From Monomorium pharaonis (taxonomy: Eukaryota; Arthropoda; Insecta; Hymenoptera; Formicidae): a DNA stretch of 64,000 nt. Of the stretch, positions 12,107 through 34,914 are shown one piece after another; position 1 is the first letter of the stretch, and each line of letters begins with the position of its first letter. The position numbers were made by a program, and so were the translations under genes. The notes below the pieces were generated by a model. That model did no database searches. It saw only the letters and a program-made list of their open reading frames with translations, and was not told the origin of the DNA. The stretch covers positions 5,095,710 through 5,159,709 of the forward strand of contig NC_050473.1 of NCBI RefSeq assembly GCF_013373865.1. The letters are read 5' to 3'.

Positions 12107-12572
12107 ATCTTCTCTCTTTTTCTGTAAATAATTTATTTTATGTAAAATATCGACTTATCATTGTATATACAGATTGCATACAGTATTGTCCTATAATAAA
12201 ATGACAGACAGACAGATAAACAGCTTTTAATAAATTTCTGATATGGCATCAGTAAGTATTTATTAATAATAAAATATAATAGTAATCTTTATACGTATTT
12301 ATATTTTCAATATTTGATGAATGTTTATCAGTTTTTGTGATAATAAAGTGAATTATTCTATTAGTTCTTAATCCTTCAAAAAAGTTGTCCTTCCTATTAA
12401 TTTATATATATAATGTTTATTTTATGAAAATAAAATGTGATTTAAAACGTATAAGAATGTATTTTTATAAATAAATATCAGACTTTATTCTGTATATAAA
12501 ATATTTTGTATTAAGATTGATAGAAATAGAAATTATTCCATAATATAATTAAAAATAATTCACATTTAATTT
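12107..12572. terminator. Convergent 3' ends of Rpb2 and Tmem129
   Basis: Between the Rpb2 stop (12106) and the Tmem129 stop (12573). AATAAA at 12195-12200 on the plus strand lies about 90 nt after the Rpb2 stop and is the likely poly(A) signal. On the minus strand TTTATT at 12259-12264 reads AATAAA and may serve Tmem129. If so, the two 3' UTRs approach or overlap. Confidence 0.5.
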
Positions 12573-14923
12573 TTAATTAGAATTTTTTACAAGACATACA
12601 TCTAAAACACAGAAACGTGCTCTGCAGAGAGGACAGGTACATTTGGAGGACAACCACGTTTCTGGTGCATTTTCATCTTGTCTTGAGGCAAACCTGTTTA
12701 AATAATAACCATAATATTAAACTTGCTATCCGAAATTTGGATAAAATTACTGAATTTTGGCTTTAATTATGGAACTTTTTTTATACCTTTTTGTTTTTTT
12801 ATATTTTTAATGGATTAAATCTAAATCAAACATTTTCATAATTGAATCATGGAAAAGTATTAAAAACCGCAAGATCTTTGATAAAATTTAAATAAGTCAA
12901 GAATATATTTTCTTATCCTTTTTCTTTTTATATATCATCCTACCCTGCTTCTGTTCTATTAACTCATTCTTTTTTAAAAATAATTTTACTGATCTTACCT
13001 AGATCTTTTTTTATTAATCTTATTATTTTTTAATATAATAACCTTACTAATCTTATCTAATATTACCAAGCCTAATTGTAATCTAACTCAATACAACATT
13101 CTTAAACCTATCCCAAATCCGCTGTTCTCTCTTCTTTTTTCACTATTTTTCACTACATATATTTTTAAAGTGCTCGAGAAAAATTTTTGATTGGAGAGAT
13201 AAAGGTATCAATGCTAATAATGTCTTTTGAAAGCTTGAGTTAAGTCATTTAAATCTGTGTCATTTAAAATGTTTCCTTTAGTCTTATTAATAAAAGTTCT
13301 TCTCATCTTTCAGTTATTATCGGTCATTTATGTAACTGTAAAATAGGAAATCGAGTAGCTAGTTCGTATGTTGATACCATAATATGGCATTTTGCTTATG
13401 CTCGAAATACTTGGAAGCGACTCCTTCCTGATCCAGCTGAATCAATCTTTAATATCGAAAACTATTGACGACGTTAATGATTAATTATGATTATTGAATA
13501 AAAAATCGAATTTTTATCATCCATACACACGCGTGTGCCCGGGTCAGACATACACCACGTTCATTGATTCTAGGTCATGCTAAGAGCAATTTAAATGCGA
13601 TTTTCAATACTTTCCCATCGTTACATTTTGAAAATAATGTCAACACATTAACTTCGACATTTCTGCAATGTATGAGTAAAAAAAACTTAAATGTAGCCTT
13701 TTTTTAGTGCCGTCACCTTGTTTCTTCTTAAAAAGTTATAAAAGAAAAATAAATGAATAAACTCAAAAAATTAAAAAAATTAGGAATATGTGTATATTAA
13801 TTATAAACTTATTCTCAATTTTAATCAAGTTATTTGATCAAGTTCTTATATCGTGAAAAAACTGGAGAACTTCCTTAATATAATTAAATTTAATCGAGAT
13901 TAATAGTAAAAGATACCGACCACTTCGCTATGCATTCTATGCACCACATTGGACGGCAATAACACGTCATGCAGTCGTCAAGGTCTCTAGACTCGGCCCT
14001 ACTGCATAATCTGTTCAATTTTACATTCGACAACGCTTGCATGCATCCGATGCATTGACCTAACTCCTGTGTATGCATGAATCAATAATTGAAGATAAAC
14101 AGAGGAAGAGAAAAGACTAAAATAATTGAGGTGAGGCAGCAACCCTGCCACTTGATACCTCGGCAGTATCGTAGAATGGATTTTTATCGACTTCCTCTTT
14201 GAAAGTATCGATAAATCTATCGAGCAAAGTTCTGTGGAACGTTATATTGTGCGGTATAGCGATCGGCCGTGAAACTTTGTCCTGTAAATCCTTGAAATCT
14301 AACGCGTTTAATCTTATGTCGAATTCTTGTGCCATAACTCGCATGGGTTTCACCTGGAAAATAACAGTACACATTGACACATATCAATTTCACTACTAAG
14401 AAAAGCAATTACTCAATTTTTTTAAAGTAAAAATTACTATGTATAGTATATTTTCTTGACATTAATTTGAATTTTAATTGTCTTCGGATTATATAGGTTT
14501 GCCGTGCCATTTTTTTATTTTAAAATAAAAAAAAATCTGAAAAAATTCACAAAATATCCGTCAACATTATAATTAATAATATAATCATTTTCTGTCGTCT
14601 ACTTTTTTTCGAAATAGAAAACAAATAAGCTTTCCGGTTTATGATAAATAATATTTGACTTGGATTAAATGTAAAGTTAAGATTGTCTATTTCATGCAAT
14701 TTATATGAACTAAGAATATTAATTATTAGAAAAATTACAATCAGTACCAAGATTAGCTGCAGACCGAAATAGGTAATCTTAACTTTATTTTTACGTTTAA
14801 AACACGTACGTATTGATCGAATAATTAACTTACTATTATTTGGCTTGAACGTATCATACAGATATAGTCAAAGTATTAAAATATATTCATCAGAAATTTT
14901 GGAAAACTCATTATTGTATATTT

Positions 14924-14965
<42 letters not shown>

Positions 14966-17862
14966 TACACTCTTTCAAAGAACATTATAAAATTTGTGCA
15001 AAAAAGTCAGAATAATAAACAAATTAAATTTTTGTTCCAATTTAATGTTTTTGACTAAAAAGTATTAAATTATTAAGATTAAAATATATGTTGAATAAAT
15101 TTGTTTATGATCAACTTATAAAGATTTTAAAATATAAACTTATTATGAAATACTTGAAATAAGTAATATTTACTTAATTCAAGTAATTTGCAGTATATAT
15201 TTTTCTGTATATCAGACAATTGAAACCGATTCGCAGAAAGGTACCACGTACTGGACATATTGATACTTGATGTGTGAACGTACCTGTATATTGATAAACT
15301 GAATCTGATCCCTTGTTGTGGGCGACATGAAATGAATGTCGCTCTTATTTATGACTAAGGTCGCATCGCTTTGATGCGCTACTTGCAATTTATAAGGCGT
15401 GATTTTAATGATCCAATTATCTGTTGCTACGACACGACTTACACTATTTGTGATAATAACAATTTTATCTATTCTAAAATAAAATTATGTTATTTTAATA
15501 TAATTACACATATTTACAACACGTATACACACGCGTATAATTTAAAAGGGTATTCTCGCTTTTAAATTTTAAAAAATTAATTTTTATTTTTAATAGTTTA
15601 AATCTTATAAAATATATAAAGAGCAAATTAAAGGTTAGGAACTTGCAGAGCCTTTGCTTTTTAAGTCTTTTTATTAACAGTATAAACTGTTGTTAATTTT
15701 TTAACAAATTTTTCAAAATTATTATCACAATAATTTATCTAGTTTTAATTAACTGAAAATTTTCAAGAAATATTCACATTTTTCTCTATTATCTGATTTA
15801 CTTTAGTTAAATGAAAATTTCAATTTTTTTATTTTTTTGGTAAGAAAAAAAGAAAAATCGAAATATTTTTCAATTTGTCACTTTTATGAATTAATTTTTT
15901 AATTTTATACGTAGGACAAGAACTACATTTGTACAGACAAGGATTTTTTGACTTCTGCATACTGCAAACAATTGCTAAAAACATATCTTCTAATACTTGA
16001 AAAAAATGATCAAAAACATTCAAATATCAAAATAAATGTGCCAAGTTTTAAATATATATTTTTAATAGTTACGTTTTTCTAAAAAGTACAGAAAGCGAGA
16101 ATATTCCATCGAGTTCCTGAGTATAAGCAAAATATTTGAATGAACCTTCGATACTCTGTGTTAATATCAGAGGCAACAGCTGTCCATGGCGTATTATTAT
16201 TACTGTACACAGATAGATTTTGTGCTATTGGATGCGTAGCCCAGTCGTGTGCAGACCATTCGAAGACTTTATTTAGTGTGTAAAGCGGAGCAATTGTAAC
16301 GCAAAGAATGATTAATGGACCGAGATAATTTCCATCGACTAACAACAATTTTTCAGCATCTATGTGATCAAAGATGAGCAATCCTAGAACGTAGCCTGTA
16401 ATTGAGATAATTTTTTTCTTAGACTTATCCTAGAAAGTCATGGTAGTTGTAAGGTAACATAAATTGAAGAATTTTATCAAATTTGATTATAGGACGATAA
16501 GGGAAGAGGGGAATGGTAAAATGGACTGATTTTTGATCTCGGCATGGCAAGTAAAATTATAGTATTTTTTAAAAACAATTTTTGAGCAGTTGAATTTGAT
16601 TCTGACTTTTAAAAGATTTTATCAGGAAAGTATTAAAAATTGGCATATGAAATTCATAAATTTTTAATAAATTATTATTGTTGAGCTTTACAAATATTAA
16701 TTCATATTTTTCTTTTAGTAAGACATGATAATGCTTTCATCTTTAATAATTTACATTCTGAGAAAAAAACATTAATATTTAATTAAAAAAAAAAAAACAT
16801 ATTGATAAGAAATATTTGAAGACTCATATTCAGAACATGCTTATAAAGATGTTAGTGTACTTTTTTATCATTCTATTTTTGTTTTATGGTTAACAAAATA
16901 AAGAAAAAGCACTTAAAAATCTTGATTATAGTATTTAAGAGTTTTGCTGTTTATCTTTCAAGAACTTTTGTTCTTGAATTTTGAAATATCTCTATATTCT
17001 TTTGTATTTCACTACTAGAAATTGTAAAATTCATATAAAAAATATATTTAAGCAAGATTCATTTTAATTCAATCTTTAATAAATCTGAATAAAGTCTTCA
17101 CATATCAATTTATATTGTTCTAATATTGTTTATTTTACTATAGTACTGTAATATTTCTATTGACTTAGTATTATTCTTGTAACAGCTTTTTGTACATTTA
17201 ATTGCTTCTTATACTGATTTTAATAATTTAACATTTTTTTACTAAATAAAATTGTCAAAATCAGATTCAGCAGTTTAACTATAAAAAATTAAATTTTTAT
17301 TTACCACTTCAAGAGTTAAAATCAATCTGTCTTACCTGTCCTTCTTTACTAAAACTTTACCAAATGTAAAAGAACTATAGTAAAATACTTGGAAGTATAT
17401 ATTGTCCTATTTTTTGAATTCTGAAAGAAAATTCTCTCAGTGTACAACCAGAAGATTATAGGTGCAAGCCACTTAAGGCTATAAAAGCTTTGAAACATTT
17501 TACCAATTAAAACAAAGAATTTTATGAATTGATCAACAGAATGTTGCAAAGCATTTGTAGCATCAAGCGGATTATACCATTTACACCCTATATGCCAGTA
17601 AATGCTTGTAAACAATGAGATAAAAGATTGCACGTAATTATACAAAAATGTATCCATTACCCAAAGGTAGCACAGAATGTAGGAGTAATGTAGTTACGCT
17701 TCTTCTGATATGATACTGCACGAATAATTCGTTCTCACTACCAAGCCAATTCGCGAAGACGTCCTTAACAGTCAGCCCTGCCGAGACAAATTCCGTAGGC
17801 GGATAGACGATACATCCAGACATCAGAAGATAAAATAAAGTGTAAAACAGTAGAGATGACAT
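12573..17862 (-). CDS. Tmem129: TMEM129-like ER-membrane E3 ubiquitin ligase, complete, 6 exons
   Basis: TMEM129 is an ER-resident E3 ligase acting in ER-associated degradation through an atypical C-terminal RING-like domain. Minus-strand exons are 17862-17661, 16395-16146, 15473-15284, 14353-14159, 14066-13921 and 12693-12573, giving 1104 nt and 367 aa; human TMEM129 is about 362 aa. Recognisable blocks: N-terminal hydrophobic segment then PPTEFVSAGLTVKDVFANWLG, HIRRSVTTLLLHSVLPLG, a second hydrophobic stretch (LGPLIILCVTIAPLY), THPIAQNL, VASDINTEYRRID, and FDIRLNALDF. The C-terminal cysteine-rich part has C284, C287, C311, C314, C316, C321, C324, C346, C348, C351, C356 and C361 in the order CIGCMQ, CMTCYCRPMWCIECIAKW, CTCPLCRARFC. 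Two donors are weak (after exon 2, GTTCAT; after exon 5, GTCGGT), but the protein match fixes both junctions. It converges on Rpb2. Confidence 0.93.
14924..14962. repeat. GA microsatellite in Tmem129 intron 3
   Basis: An uninterrupted (GA)n run of about 38 bp. Confidence 0.9.
16396..17660. other. Tmem129 intron 1, no additional gene
   Basis: A 1265-bp AT-rich intron. A 102-codon minus-strand ORF (17349-17657) starts just after the exon 1 donor and is rich in aromatic and hydrophobic residues. I recognise no family in it, and its composition is that of translated AT-rich intron. Confidence 0.5.
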
Positions 17863-18412
17863 TTTTTTACCTAGAAGAAAAAGCTTCTGTTTGTCAACAA
17901 TGCAATAGAAAGCGATATTCCAGCGATCTAGAATAATTTCGTAAATTATTTTAGCACATTCTTTCCGCTCAGGTCCTTGTCAAAATATATAATAAAAATA
18001 TTGTGACAGGTTATATATCTTCGGTGTGACAATACTGGTATCTTCTTATAACTTGATGTATGTACTGGAAAACTATTTAAGATTAGAAAGTTTGCACGAG
18101 GCCTATTCTAAACTGATATAAAATTTCGATTTTGACGGTAGATATATGCATTTATCTATTGAAACTCCATCATCCTATCACAAACCATGAAGATTCATAT
18201 AGGTTAAACCTGGTTAAAGCCGATATTCATGATGCGATCTGAGATTCGAGCTGAGCACGCTCGCGCACACATTGCCAATGTTGCCAACTTCTGAAAAAAT
18301 AATCCGCTAAATTCGATTTAAAATACCGCTAGAAAAAAAACATTTTTATTAAAAATACAATATTTTTCTGTTACTTTATATAAATTTAATGTATAAATAA
18401 AATAATTTATTT

Positions 18413-18457
<45 letters not shown>

Positions 18458-18640
18458 ATCTATCGAATCAATTATCGAACGATGTGGGAGATCGATTTAA
18501 CTCATAATATTTTAATTTACACATACTTTTTATTTTTATGTAAAAGTAATTATAATTTGTGAAACATGAATTAATAATAATTAGCTTTATTAGTGTGAAA
18601 AACGCAAAGTTCAAAATGGTATATATCGCAGAAGCACTCA
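17863..18640. other. Upstream flank of Tmem129
   Basis: Contains the presumed Tmem129 promoter on the minus strand and a (TA)n microsatellite at 18417-18455. I see no coding sequence. Confidence 0.45.
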
Positions 18641-18715
18641 TCTTGACGCGTGAAGTTAGCGCTAGAGATGATCATCTCTGGCTCGAGCCAACTTAATACA
18701 GTTCTCTGTTATAGG

Positions 18716-18792
18716 GGTTCACATGCCTTTCGGAACGGAACGGGACGCTGGGTTCACTTTCTTTTCGGAACGGAACGGGGCACGGGACAGAT
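18716..18792. repeat. Short direct repeat of a GGAACGGAACGGG motif
   Basis: Two copies of a unit containing TTTCGGAACGGAACGGG, about 40 bp apart, starting at about 18727 and 18765. It precedes the exon-like modules at 18.8-19.9 kb. Confidence 0.6.
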
Positions 18793-18799
18793 CAGCTCC

Positions 18800-19930
18800 C
18801 GATCGAGTGGCATTGCAATTTGTCTAATTGGTAATTATAACGTATATTTATCTTGTACCGTGTTCCGTTTGAACGCGTATCCTCGTTTAAACGCAGATCG
18901 CGATGCGTGGAGCGATTGCATGCAACCGTAATATCCGACATTCGCATATCCGTGCGAAAGTCGATTACGTGGGAAAATTATCTCATCCCTTCGCCATGTT
19001 AATTAACAGTGTTCCTTTTTCTCTTGCAGAATCTGTAACAATCCTGAGATGCATTGGCCCTGGGAGCGGATATCGTTACGACGTCCGATTGGTAAGTGAA
19101 ATTTAAATTCAATTCGACATTGTAACAAAAGTCATTGAACGGTCGAATAAGTCTAGTCTCATCGCGTTTCACGTCTCGACACATTTTATTTCACATTTTG
19201 ATATTTTTTGTATAATTATTCTCGCGAGCGATCGGAGCGATTAACGTACGTGATAATTGCATTTTCGCGATAATGCGACAATTGTTATAAAAAAGTGTCG
19301 TTCAAAAAAATTACGTCGGTCAATGTACGAAAAATTTGGGACGGGTTACGTGCATAGAATTGTCTCGCTTGATAATTCATTCCTAGGCATCTTACGCAGG
19401 GTAAGAAAGTCGTAGACCTTATCGATCTAGCCACTGTTGCGTAGCGATCGATAATTGGGTCATTCATGTGTGTAATCTGTCGCTGCCGGGTGATGGCGCC
19501 ATGGCTATTTTTTATGTCTCTCTTACCCCGCGAAGAGAGCCAAGGAATCACCGCGCGAAGTTAATCGGCACGATAAATGAAACCGCCTCATTTTAATTCA
19601 CATTTATTCGTTATTTTCAGAACGCAACGAATGTGAAACGACCGCCGCCGCTAGAACAAGTGATATCACAAAGTATTTAATTGGTAAGTGTCTTATTTAC
19701 GTTAAATTTGCGTCGCAATTATAATATTCGCTCGAACGCGTACACATCCATACTCGTTCGAACGCAGATCGCGATACGTTAATCGTGGCCCACGAAGTTG
19801 ACTGTGGGCAGAAAAGAAACTTCTATCGCCATTCTTAATTGCATTTTTTTCTCATTTTTAGAAGGCGACGGAGGTGGAACGACCCAGCGGTGTATAGAAC
19901 GGCATCGCAGATCATAATTGGTGAGTGCAA
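18800..19930 (+). other. Tandemly duplicated exon-like modules (unknown transcript or 5' UTR exons)
   Basis: Three similar short segments sit between acceptor-like and donor-like sites on the plus strand: 19030-19091 (62 nt), 19621-19683 (63 nt) and 19862-19920 (59 nt). Each follows a pyrimidine tract plus CAG or TAG and ends ATTG followed by GTAAGT or GTGAGT. The second and third align along their length (AACGCAACGAATGTG versus AAGGCGACGGAGGTG; GTGAAACGACC versus GTGGAACGACC; both end TAATTG). A further block containing AACGCAGATCGCGATRCG occurs at 18871-18911 and 19732-19781, each downstream of an AATTGGTAA site. No long ORF joins them. They may be alternative 5' non-coding exons of the downstream Spaetzle gene, exons of a non-coding RNA, or decayed repeats. 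Confidence 0.45.
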
Positions 19931-21144
19931 CGTACACATCTCAGTAAGCAAAAAATAATTTAAGATTTTGTAAATTATAAACTAATACTAAGATTTTATT
20001 TAATTATAACTCTATTGTAGTTTATTATAACATTAAAATAACATTAATATGTATCAAATTTGTTAATTCTTTTTATGAATTGTGATAATGATTTATTTGA
20101 TGTTTTCAACATTATTTTAATTTTATACATACAACTTTCAAATAGAAAACCACTAAATTTATCCAGTGAACCAAATTTCTTTACATCTTCTGTTAAATGA
20201 ATGAGATTATGAACATTATGATTTATAAATTCTTATTTATATAATTCACCAAATTTTTTTACAAAATATTATAATAATTCATTTGCCTAAATACATTTTG
20301 TTACTAAATCGTCGCATATTAGTATCCGAATTGCGCAATGTAAAGATAGAAAATGCAGATAATAATGTTTTAAAAAATATGGTTTTATATATCATCTATG
20401 GACATAATGTAACAAAAAGTTCTACATTTAACCGTTTTCCATATGTCATATTCTGTTATTTGTCTAGGTTTTCTTGCAAACTTATAACGAGTTGATTTAC
20501 ATATTAATTTCAATTTTTTATTAATTGCATCAATATTTTTTTTATTAGACGAGTTTCGTGAATGCCTTTAATACAAAAACTTAACAAACTTTTCATAATT
20601 TTTAATAGCACAAAATGCATATAGTCTAAAAAAAGATTTGTGACAAGTCCAATTTTTAAATCACATAAAATAGACTTTCTTGGAATAATCTTCATTAGTC
20701 TGTAAATAAAATTAATTTATTCGTAGTTTTGACTTTAATTCTGAAAGAGTCATTTCATTGTTTGTAAATAGACTTTGGGCCAATATTTAGTATAGCTATG
20801 ATAAGAGTTTTACACACATAAAGACAACGCAAAGAATCTTATTAATGTTTACTTTTAAAACTCGATTATTTAAGAGAAAACTTTTTGTTTAAAAACTTTT
20901 CATTTTATAAATAAATTTTTCTGAAAAAACATTACTATTATTAAGCTTGTTATATCCATGATAAACAGCAATTGGGAATGGCCTGAGGCTATAATTCATG
21001 AATTTTAACTAAAATAAAGCAAAATTGACAGCCACTACTTTTCGTTAGAAAAAATTCGTAGAAAAAAATTATTAAAAATCGCTGCACAAAAAATTGCATA
21101 TCTTTGGGCACGAATTTCTGCAGTTTTTAAAGAATTTTGTACAA
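19931..21144. other. AT-rich stretch, nothing identified
   Basis: No ORF above background, no clear TIR and no RNA gene that I can recognise between the exon-like modules and the assembly gap. Confidence 0.5.
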
Positions 21145-21644
21145 NNNNNNNNNNNNNNNNNNNNNNNNNNNNNNNNNNNNNNNNNNNNNNNNNNNNNNNN
21201 NNNNNNNNNNNNNNNNNNNNNNNNNNNNNNNNNNNNNNNNNNNNNNNNNNNNNNNNNNNNNNNNNNNNNNNNNNNNNNNNNNNNNNNNNNNNNNNNNNNN
21301 NNNNNNNNNNNNNNNNNNNNNNNNNNNNNNNNNNNNNNNNNNNNNNNNNNNNNNNNNNNNNNNNNNNNNNNNNNNNNNNNNNNNNNNNNNNNNNNNNNNN
21401 NNNNNNNNNNNNNNNNNNNNNNNNNNNNNNNNNNNNNNNNNNNNNNNNNNNNNNNNNNNNNNNNNNNNNNNNNNNNNNNNNNNNNNNNNNNNNNNNNNNN
21501 NNNNNNNNNNNNNNNNNNNNNNNNNNNNNNNNNNNNNNNNNNNNNNNNNNNNNNNNNNNNNNNNNNNNNNNNNNNNNNNNNNNNNNNNNNNNNNNNNNNN
21601 NNNNNNNNNNNNNNNNNNNNNNNNNNNNNNNNNNNNNNNNNNNN
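21145..21644. other. Assembly gap of exactly 500 N
   Basis: A run of 500 undetermined bases. The round length suggests a placeholder of unknown true size. ORFs computed across it are artefacts. Confidence 0.99.
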
Positions 21645-21819
21645 CATTTTTGAAATATTTTGGATGTAAAGTTACAATTAAAATGTTAATGAAATATTTC
21701 TATACCATTTCCGAACATTACAATATTTCGGGAATGTTACATGCTGTGTGGGAATGTATCGGTATGCAGTTAAGACCCGTTCAAAAGCGAAACATGCATG
21801 AAAAGCCGTGAGGAGTAAT

Positions 21820-23308
21820 GCGGCACCTTCAAAAGCAAGGAAATTCAGTGAAAGAGTCACTTGTCTAGTGACAGTGCTTTCGGGGTTAGTAGAACGCGCC
21901 GGTACTCGCGCGCGCAGCGGCGCTCGCCGCAAACCTTAAATCGCTATTTATGATCAACTTTTAGTGTGTCTTTTTGTGTAGAAGTTTGTTCAGCGGCGTA
22001 GGCTTTTCTTCTTTATCAAGGAAGCAAATATTTTATCGCTTTAGTCTATGATCAATTCACACGATGACAATGATAATGACATCGTTTGCGTAAAAATGCA
22101 GTTGCTCTAACTGATCTTTTCAGCACTCAAGGAAATGTTGGAAAAAATGTTTAAGAAGCTTGTTTTTTATATCCTACAACTGGGAATTTTGAAAGATATT
22201 CCACAGATGTCAAAAAATTGAATTATTGTGCATTGTTTTGAATACAATCTCGAGGTTCTCTCCGATTAATTGAGCTGGCGCCCAGGCTACGTCACTGGCA
22301 AGGTCCCCGTGACACAAATCAGCAGCGGCAACTATAACGGTATTCGCTGGTATGACCTACTCTTGCGAAGTCGCGCTCTCTCAGTCTTTCCTCCTTCGTC
22401 CTCTCTTCGTTTTGCGTTTTTTTCATGGACTCTCCTTTCCGTCCAGGGCTGAATATCCAGTTGGGCTTGAGTAAAAAGCACTACTCAATAACCATGAAAC
22501 TCGGAAAAGCAATTCTGCATTTGTATTTCTTCATTTTCATCAAAATCAAACTAAAATAGAGGTTGACATATCTTTAAAGAGATCATACTATGTACTACGG
22601 CAACGTTTAAAAGCTAAACTTCCTCTCCAGCAAACATTGAATATAACATAAATGTAACATAATGTAAAATTTACATGCATAATATCTGTATATAGCATTA
22701 CATTTGTGTTATATTCGGTGAACTTTGGTTGCTATTTAAACGAGATCCCTTTTTCGGTCACTTTTGCAAAATTTAGAGTTTTTTCATCCGAACGATCGCG
22801 ATCAGCATTCTGTTCGCGGAAAGTATTAAGAGAATCAGGACATGGGCGAGGTGACACGATAGGCCGCCACTGCCGCGCGAATAGCATCTTCTCTCCCGTA
22901 CATCGGCGGGCTACACTTTTTCTTCCACGTGAGAAACATCGCCACAGGTCGCTTCGTCGCATGGGCGGACGGCCGACCGGGCCGCGGTAGCTGATTACGG
23001 GCAGTAATGAAAGCGGCCTGCTTGCACGCGGTAGATAGGCAGGTGCGCGCCGCCGTCTGTCATGTAGTCTTCCCCCACGTCATTTTCACACGTTGTCTGC
23101 CGCTTCCTCGTGTTGAAGCCGTCAATGAGACCGACAGTCCTTGTCGCCGCTGTTGTTGTTGTTGTTGTTGTTGTTATTGTTTTCCGCGGGGTTCTAGCAG
23201 GGTAATTGCGATAGCACGCGGGGAGCTACTTGAAACGTTAGTTGTCGGCTGTCACAGATTACCCGCGGGTCCAGCCGCTGGACCAACGAGTCAAGAGCCT
23301 CGCGAGTT
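21820..23308 (+). promoter_or_regulatory. CpG-rich upstream region of the Spaetzle-family gene
   Basis: GC content and CpG rise at 21820-21940 and again at 22780-23340, in contrast to the AT-rich flanks. The second block runs directly into the start codon at 23309 and includes a (GTT)n run at 23153-23175. A probable 5' UTR and promoter is inferred from position and composition. Several ORFs here (for example 22706-22990 and 23007-23312) are by-products of the GC-rich composition. Confidence 0.45.
22627..22734. mobile_element. Palindromic MITE upstream of the Spaetzle gene
   Basis: The left arm (CCAGCAAACATTGAATATAA) and right arm (TTATATTCGGTGAACTTTGG, then TTGCT) are inverted copies. The pair acataaatgtaac and ttacatttgtgt also matches. 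Confidence 0.6.
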
Positions 23309-33141
<9,833 letters not shown>

Positions 33142-34792
33142 TTTAATTGTCTTTTGGCTGGTCAACTGCCAAATACTGCAATGTGTAAATTGAAGACGAC
33201 ACGCTAGATGAGATTCTACATGAAATTTTAACGAGTGCAGTACAAATCAATATTTTTTTAAAATTTAAACTCTCTTTACTTCAGAGATTCTAGATTTACT
33301 GTTGACATGTATGATATCTTTTATGTATGTTTGTCAAACATTTTCTATTTATTTCATATATTGAAATTATATAAAAAGTTACATATATTTATAGTAGAAT
33401 AGATATGTGCGTATTTACAAATATTTATGAAACATATTTATATACATATAATTATTAAATTATTTAAAATTTTTGGTAAGTTAATTAAATAACGACGATA
33501 TTTGTAAACAAGAGTCCCTCCGATGTTGTTTCCGAAAAAAGTATGATTAAATTATTAATTTACATTAATAATTTATTAAGAAGTTAAATTAATAGTTTTT
33601 GTACTGTTCACATAAATGAAAAATTTTCTTTCAAAAAATTTTGTCATAGTCTATCGAAATAATTTGTACAGTTTTGTCGGTCCAACATAATTAAAGAAAT
33701 TCCTACAAAAATATAAAAAACCTAAAAATTTTCAGGAAATGGAAACTTCTCGTGTTCAAATCTTTCATTATGTAAATATGATCATTTTTCTTTGAGCACA
33801 TAATAAGTAAAGAACGACTTGTAGATTTTAATTAATTAATATTTCGAGAACACATCAGAAAAAAGAAACAATCTAGATTTGTTTGATTTTTACCACAATT
33901 TTATATTACTTATTATATTTTACATTTATTTTTTACATTTACCATTTTTTGATAACGTTAATAAAGATAAAAAGATGAAAAATGAAATATTAAAATGAGT
34001 ATAATATAAAAATAATAATTTTTTTATTTATTTATAAAATTTTACTTTTTATTTATAAATTACTTTTAACAAAAATATCTTTATATTTTTTTATATAAAT
34101 ATATTTTTTCTTCAGATATAGTATACAGTAAATAAAAGGACATAAAAATAAAATTGTATATTAATTAATATTTTGAGAACCTCTTTAAAAAATATAAAAT
34201 ATATAAAAAATTCTGGGTGTTTGATTCTTGTGAAAATTTTGTACTTATCGTCTACTTATATTTACATCCTGTAATATTTGTTTTTGGTTTATTTTTTTCA
34301 ACTTGTTTGATTTTTGTAGGAAACTCTTTTATTATTTTTGATGATTGAAATGTATAATAAAATAATACTAGGATAATTATCTTTGTTTTAAAAAATATAT
34401 ACTACTTAAAATAGATACATAATTATATATATGTATATATATATATCAATTTAACGATTTGTGTTTAACTTTGTTTATTTTTTTATAGTATAAATTTGAA
34501 TTCTTTGAAATATTTTGGATTTAAATACACTTTCTTAATAATAAAAATTTATATAAATTTTTTTTTATCAAAAGATTTATTTATACAAAAAATTGTTTAA
34601 GTTAAAAAATTTAGTTTATTTAGGATGGTTTATAATAATAAAACTAAAAAACTTTTTAATTGAAGAAGTCAATTAATTGAATGATTTTCTCTTTATCTTT
34701 TTTGCCAATTAAAAAAAATTATTTTAAGAAAATCGTATTTAAAATTTAAGATACAAAAAAATAATAATTATTGTTAACTTACAACACTTCAA

Positions 34793-34914
34793 AGCTAATT
34801 TTATGTATCCAATTACTAGAGCCATAGTCTTTCGTTTCCTCAAAAATTTTCTTGAATTTGTTGAACCCTATGAGCTGCACGAATCTTTCATGTGCTGCTT
34901 TGTTGGTGCTATTC
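34793..34914 (-). other. Orphan 122-nt exon-like segment, unidentified
   Basis: Minus strand. It is bounded by a CAG acceptor and a GTAAGT donor and open for about 40 codons. The translation includes AAHERFVQLIGFNKFKKIF and DYGSSNWIHKISFEV. Its composition is more protein-like than its surroundings, which are very AT-rich. I do not recognise the family and found no partner exon nearby. It could be an exon of an undetected minus-strand gene, a relic, or chance. Confidence 0.3.

Noticed and set aside
17349..17657. 102-codon minus-strand ORF in Tmem129 intron 1
   Set aside because: It is out of frame with the Tmem129 exons, has no recognised family and has AT-driven composition.
21072..21811. 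ORFs of 191-224 codons across the N gap
   Set aside because: They consist almost entirely of undetermined residues; open only because N cannot encode a stop.
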